NCBI GenBank assembly: GCA_030424825.1
Contig: JAUHWE010000010.1
Location: 1-20,413, forward strand
Direction: 5' to 3'
Length of the DNA stretch: 20,413 bases
Source of the DNA: Verrucomicrobiia bacterium
GTDB taxonomy: Bacteria; Verrucomicrobiota; Verrucomicrobiia; Opitutales; Opitutaceae
Positions 16,914-20,413 of the stretch are shown here, piece after piece. Every line of letters begins with the position of its first letter. Position 1 is the first letter of the stretch. A model generated the notes under the pieces. It ran no database searches and was not told where the DNA came from. It saw nothing but the letters and a program-made list of their open reading frames with translations. Made by a program: the position numbers and the translations under genes.

Positions 16914-17001
16914 TTTAAAGGGACCTACCTTTTCCTTTGCTCGAAAGGTTGACCTTTGGAGGGAACCTAAGATCGTGCGGGATTAAACCTTTTGGATTCC
17001 A

Positions 17002-19845
17002 TTGAGGCATACTCGGCACATACATATTAAAGGAGCTCGCGAGCACAATTTGCGGGATATCGAGGTCAAGATCCCTCGCGAGAAGCTGGTCGTCATCACA
17101 GGCGTATCGGGTTCCGGAAAATCGTCGCTGGCGTTCGACACGCTTTACGCCGAGGGCTACCGGAAATATATGGAGAGCCTTTCTACTCAGGCTCGCCAGG
17201 CGATGGAGCAGTTCAAGCGTCCCGACGTGGATTTTATCCATGGGCTTTCGCCGGTTTTGGCGATCGAGCAGCGAGCGGCGGGTTCCTCCCCGCGAAGTAC
17301 GATCGCCACCGTTACGGAAATCGCTGACTATGCCCGTCTTCTCTGGACGTTGCGAGGGGACCAGCATTGCCCTAAGGACGGAGGTATCATTTCCCGGCAA
17401 ACGCTCGACAGCTCGGTTGACCAGACCTTGAAGCTGCCCAAAGGTTCACGGGCCATGATTCTGGTGCCTTACATGAGCGCTAAAGCCGCGGAGATTCTGG
17501 AAGAGCTGCCCCGGTTGCGGCAAAAGGGATTTCAGCGCATCCGCATCAATGGCGAGGTTAGGAGTATCGATGATTCGGATATCGAGATCAAAGGTCGAAG
17601 TAATGCGACTGTCGAACTCGTGGTCGACCGGATCGTGATCGAGGAGCCGCAGCGGAGTCGGATCGCGGACTCGCTCGAGCTGGCTTTTAGCGAAGGGAAG
17701 GACCGTGCGATGGTCCTTTACCAGAAGTCAAAAGACGCTGAATGGGAAGAACTCAGCCTGAGCCGGAATTTCGCCTGTTCGAAATGCGGCGAAGTGTATG
17801 AGCCCATCTCTCCTCGTCATTTTTCCTTCAATACGGCGGAAGGGTCCTGTCCTGAGTGCGGAGGTTTGGGGAAGACGCGGCGATTCCTGGAAGAGCTTAT
17901 TGTACCCGATCCGAGCAAATCAGTTAAAAAGGGTGCCTTGAAGCCGCTGCGCATTGGGGGCAAGCAATTGATTATTCGCAACAACGCCATGCTACGCCAG
18001 CTGGCAGAACAGCTTCCTTTCGATCCTACCACGCCCTGGAACGAACTGGATGAGGAAACCCAACAGGCTTTGCTCTACGGGGTTGAGGACCGGCTTTTCA
18101 CTTTCAAGCTAACTCGTCGTAAGACGCTTCCGCCACCTCAACCGTTCGGAGGCTTTGTCGCGTTGCTGCAAAAATCCTACCTGGAAACCAAGAGCGACGG
18201 ATTTCGGGCCCGTTTGATGACTTATCAGACAGACCAGAAATGCCCGACCTGTCACGGGCATCGGTTCAGTCCCAGAAGCGCGAATGTATTCGTAGAAGGG
18301 AAGAGTCTGCCTGATTTCCTTTCCATGGATATCGGCCAGGCGCACGAATACGTGAGTAGTTTGTCACCCAGTAAGGATCGCGTTTCAACCTACGGGGAGG
18401 TGCTCGAAGGAATCGAGTTGCGGTTGCGTTTCTTGAAAGAGGTGGGTCTGGAGTACCTGACCTTGAATCGTCAATACAGTACATTGAGTGGGGGCGAGGC
18501 CCAGCGGGTGCGGCTGGCGACGCAGTTGGGTATGAGCCTCGTGGGAGTGGTCTACGTGCTCGACGAGCCGAGCATTGGGTTGCACCCCAAGGACAATCAA
18601 AAGCTGATCGAGTCGCTGAAGGAATTGCGGGACCGTGGGAACTCGGTTGTCGTGGTAGAGCACGATGAGGATACCATGCGGGCTGCGGACCATTTGATCG
18701 AGCTGGGTCCCGGGGCGGGGCTCTCAGGAGGGGAGGTCCTCTTCGAAGGGACGCCGGAGGAATGCGCCAAGCAAAAGAAGGGCGGCTTCGAGACTGGGGA
18801 ATACCTTTCTGGACGACAGACGCTTACTAAGTCGGTCAAAACGCTTTCCCCACAAAAGAAGTGGCTCGAGATCAAAGGGGCGAGCCAACACAATCTCCAA
18901 AATGTGGATGCTCAGTTCCCGGTGGGTTTACTGACCTGCGTGACCGGGGTTTCCGGCTCGGGCAAATCGACCTTGGTGAACGAGATCCTCGCCAAGGCCG
19001 CCGCTCGAAAATTGAACCGAGCCAAGGATATTCCGGGTAAGCACACGGGGATGAAGGGATTGGAGCACTTCGAACGGGCGGTGCGGGTGAGTCAGGATCC
19101 CATTGGGCAAAGCCCGCGCTCGAATCCCGCCACCTATACCAAGCTTTTCGACCTGTTGCGGGACTTGTACTCCAAAATTCCTTTGTCGCGAGCTCGCGGA
19201 TACAAGGCGGGGCGTTTCAGCTTCAACGCCCGTGGCGGTCGTTGCGAACGGTGTCAGGGCCAGGGAGCGATCAAGTTGGACATGCTTTTCATGAGTGATG
19301 CCTACATCGATTGTCCCAGCTGCCAAGGCACACGCTACAATCGTGAAACCTTGGAGGTGCAATATGGAGGATTGAATATTGCCCAGTCTCTGGATCTGTC
19401 GGTCAGCGAAGCTCTGGTGCAGTTTGAGAACGTACCGCGCGTCATGGACAAGCTGAGGACGCTCGATGCCGTGGGGCTCGGATATTTGAAGCTGGGACAA
19501 GCAGCCAACACGTTGAGTGGGGGCGAGGCCCAGCGATTGAAACTTTCGCTGGAGCTCTCCAAGCGATCCGCGGGTAGCGCGCTTTACATTCTAGATGAGC
19601 CCACGACCGGATTGCACTGGTCGGATATCCAGAAACTCTCCGACCTGCTTTTCCAGCTCCGCGACCAGGGCAATACGGTCATCGTCATCGAGCACCACCT
19701 TGACTTCATGCGACTGGCCGACTGGATCGTCGATCTCGGCCCCGGTGGGGGAACTCACGGAGGAAAGATCGTCTGCACGGGAAATGTGGATACGATAAAG
19801 AAATGCAAGCAATCGGAAACCGGCAAAGCACTAAAAGGACGGTAG
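17002..19845 (+). CDS. uvrA: Excinuclease ABC subunit A (UvrA)
   Basis: UvrA is the damage-sensing ATPase of nucleotide excision repair; it dimerises, finds distorted DNA and loads UvrB. The 947-residue length is normal. First ABC half: Walker A 34-42 (GVSGSGKSS), UvrB-binding/insertion region, zinc site Cys259, 262, 283, 286, signature LSGGEAQR from 495, Walker B with Asp521-Glu522. Second half: Walker A 649-657 (GVSGSGKST), zinc site Cys748, 751, 771, 774, signature from 838, Walker B with Asp865-Glu866. An extra CPTCHGH is present in the first half. The UvrB-binding region is retained, so this is canonical UvrA rather than the shorter UvrA2 type. The start is TTG 17002: an in-frame stop at 16984 leaves no other standard start upstream, and no Shine-Dalgarno is visible. 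The gene is flanked by repeats on both sides. Confidence 0.97.
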   Translation: MRHTRHIHIKGAREHNLRDIEVKIPREKLVVITGVSGSGKSSLAFDTLYAEGYRKYMESLSTQARQAMEQFKRPDVDFIHGLSPVLAIEQRAAGSSPRSTIATVTEIADYARLLWTLRGDQHCPKDGGIISRQTLDSSVDQTLKLPKGSRAMILVPYMSAKAAEILEELPRLRQKGFQRIRINGEVRSIDDSDIEIKGRSNATVELVVDRIVIEEPQRSRIADSLELAFSEGKDRAMVLYQKSKDAEWEELSLSRNFACSKCGEVYEPISPRHFSFNTAEGSCPECGGLGKTRRFLEELIVPDPSKSVKKGALKPLRIGGKQLIIRNNAMLRQLAEQLPFDPTTPWNELDEETQQALLYGVEDRLFTFKLTRRKTLPPPQPFGGFVALLQKSYLETKSDGFRARLMTYQTDQKCPTCHGHRFSPRSANVFVEGKSLPDFLSMDIGQAHEYVSSLSPSKDRVSTYGEVLEGIELRLRFLKEVGLEYLTLNRQYSTLSGGEAQRVRLATQLGMSLVGVVYVLDEPSIGLHPKDNQKLIESLKELRDRGNSVVVVEHDEDTMRAADHLIELGPGAGLSGGEVLFEGTPEECAKQKKGGFETGEYLSGRQTLTKSVKTLSPQKKWLEIKGASQHNLQNVDAQFPVGLLTCVTGVSGSGKSTLVNEILAKAAARKLNRAKDIPGKHTGMKGLEHFERAVRVSQDPIGQSPRSNPATYTKLFDLLRDLYSKIPLSRARGYKAGRFSFNARGGRCERCQGQGAIKLDMLFMSDAYIDCPSCQGTRYNRETLEVQYGGLNIAQSLDLSVSEALVQFENVPRVMDKLRTLDAVGLGYLKLGQAANTLSGGEAQRLKLSLELSKRSAGSALYILDEPTTGLHWSDIQKLSDLLFQLRDQGNTVIVIEHHLDFMRLADWIVDLGPGGGTHGGKIVCTGNVDTIKKCKQSETGKALKGR

Positions 19846-19847
19846 TA

Positions 19848-19932
19848 TTTTAACCACGGACTACAAGTAGCTCAGTGCTTTAGCCTAAGCCTAGGCAAGA
19901 AGGTATAGAATTTTTTAACCACAGATTACACG
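19848..19932 (+). repeat. Two direct copies of a TTTAACCAC(G/A)GA(C/T)TACA repeat
   Basis: TTTTAACCACGGACTACA begins at 19848 and TTTTAACCACAGATTACACG begins at 19913; the common part differs at two positions. The second copy continues with GATGAGCACAGATATTTTTT. From memory, similar ACCACGGATTACACGGAT strings are scattered between genes in several Verrucomicrobia and Planctomycetes genomes; their origin is unknown to me. Confidence 0.55.
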
Positions 19933-20070
19933 GATGAGCACAGATATTTTTTCGCTTTGCGAATAGTTATGAAAAGAACACGATTCTAATCGTCATCAAA
20001 ATAGATTTACGAAATCCGTTGTCAGAAACTGTCCTTGTCCAAACTCTTTTACCTTTGGCAAGTCGCAATG

Positions 20071-20123
20071 GTAGGGCTCGACGACCCGCATATCCCGTAG
20101 GGCTAGCGCTCGCGCTATGCCGC
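20071..20123 (+). repeat. Tandem REP-like arms downstream of uvrA
   Basis: Two GTAGGGCT heads in the same direction lie at 20071 and 20097. The second is followed by the perfect hairpin TAGCGC-TC-GCGCTA (20104-20117) and TGCCGC (20118-20123), matching the inverted unit at 14954-14928 except for paired stem changes. An opposed head, GTAGGGCGAGG on the minus strand, ends at 20237 and could be the far partner. Confidence 0.7.
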
Positions 20124-20298
20124 GTCAGTTGAATACTGAGCGTTTATCGAGTCTCATTGGTCGAGTTGAGGATTGGGGATGATCAGGCAGATGAGACCCA
20201 TCTTACTTCTTCTGCGCGTAGACAGACCTCGCCCTACAGGTTTCGAAAACTGAAGATTGCCAGGCCGTTTCGCTAAACTTCTGCGGTAGAAATTAAAA

Positions 20299-20320
20299 GG
20301 GGGAGGCTTGCGCCTCCCCC
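20299..20320 (-). terminator. Strong rho-independent terminator, probably of the leftward gene at the window end
   Basis: GGGGGAGGC (20299-20307), loop TTGC, GCCTCCCCC (20312-20320): nine perfect GC-rich pairs. Leftward it is followed by TTTTAATT; rightward by CGTTTGTTTTCTTGTTT, so it could work in both directions. It lies 15 bp after the stop of the leftward frame at 20336 and about 450 bp from uvrA, so it most likely serves the leftward gene. Confidence 0.75.
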
Positions 20321-20335
20321 CGTTTGTTTTCTTGT

Positions 20336-20413
20336 TTAGCGCTTCCTCGTGAGAGGCAGCGTTCGTTTTCTTGGGTCCCTTATGGTGGCAGTGCCGCCAG
20401 CAAGGACGCTCCT
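20336..20413 (-). CDS. C-terminal end of an unrecognised leftward gene (cut by window edge)
   Basis: A leftward frame is open from the window edge to a TAA at 20338-20336, giving 25 residues that end RDPRKRTLPLTRKR. The strongly basic tail and the terminator 15 bp downstream support a real gene end. A second leftward frame is also open here but would run through the terminator stem, so it is less likely. There is too little sequence to assign a family; a small basic protein such as a ribosomal or DNA-binding protein is possible but not shown. Confidence 0.4.
   Translation of the reverse strand, partial: RSVLAGGTATIRDPRKRTLPLTRKR

Larger units (their letters stand above)
16649..17001. other. 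Divergent intergenic region between the muiA-like gene and uvrA, with repeats
   Basis: About 353 bp (272 bp if the muiA-like gene starts at its upstream GTG). It holds a single REP-like arm at 16801-16829 and a second GTAG-bounded block at 16853-16913. Nearer uvrA there is a TTGACC (16947-16952) but no properly spaced -10, so I do not call a promoter. I saw no copy of the lexA palindrome. Confidence 0.65.
19846..20335. other. Repeat-rich intergenic region downstream of uvrA
   Basis: About 490 bp with no supported gene. It contains two copies of a TTTAACCAC-type repeat (19848-19932), an AT-rich stretch with nothing recognisable (about 19950-20060), REP-like arms (20071-20123 and an inverted GTAGGGCGAGG head ending at 20237) and a strong hairpin terminator (20299-20320). 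The small hairpin GCCTA-AGCC-TAGGC at 19883-19896 might end uvrA transcripts, but its T run starts only 14 bases later. Confidence 0.65.

Noticed and set aside
16930..17001. LexA-type operator upstream of uvrA
   Set aside because: Looked for TGTTC/GAACA half-sites facing each other; only isolated fragments such as GGGAACC are present.
19860..19910. tRNA-like string AGTAGCTCAGTGCTTTAGCC resembling a D-arm
   Set aside because: No acceptor stem, anticodon arm or T-arm motif (GGTTCGAATCC type) follows; chance similarity within a repeat region.

Overview
The window looks like chromosomal DNA of a member of the Verrucomicrobiota, probably class Opitutae. This is inferred from the secreted protease, which ends in a tandem ~130-residue module (IGGFVITG...VLIRALGP) that I associate with exported proteins of that phylum. 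GTAG-headed palindromic repeats, weak Shine-Dalgarno use and frequent GTG/TTG starts fit but are not diagnostic. Genus and species cannot be read from the sequence.

Layout, left to right. (1) The 3' end of an M16 peptidase gene, then ~560 bp without a convincing gene, holding one strong hairpin. (2) A LexA operon: a consensus-like promoter, a perfect 18-bp palindrome lying over the start codon, lexA, and two short unrecognised genes packed tightly behind it (4-bp overlap, then a 4-bp gap). (3) A leftward pair, trpC then rsmA, converging on the lexA operon with only 18 bp between stop codons. (4) A rightward run: mazG, a Xer-type tyrosine recombinase, and a 1293-residue secreted subtilase with three beta-rich repeats, two Ig-like domains and the duplicated C-terminal module. 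(5) A repeat-rich junction, then leftward genes: monomeric isocitrate dehydrogenase, a DUF2339-type polytopic membrane protein and a MuiA-like (DUF4140/DUF4139) exported protein. (6) A second repeat-rich junction and rightward uvrA. (7) A ~490-bp repeat-laden tail, a strong hairpin terminator and the last codons of a leftward gene cut by the window edge.

Most genes are housekeeping: DNA damage response and repair (lexA, uvrA), nucleotide pool cleaning (mazG), chromosome dimer resolution (xer), ribosome maturation (rsmA), tryptophan synthesis (trpC) and the TCA cycle (icd). uvrA has no visible copy of the lexA palindrome upstream, so SOS control of uvrA is not supported here.

The two most interesting signals are: (a) the two orphan genes translationally coupled to lexA, candidate SOS effectors, behind a leaderless-looking start with an operator on top of it; and (b) a dispersed family of REP/REPIN-like elements (GTAGGGC ... 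GCCGC) in at least four intergenic regions, with compensatory changes in the hairpin stem between copies. No CRISPR array, tRNA, rRNA, prophage or insertion sequence was seen.
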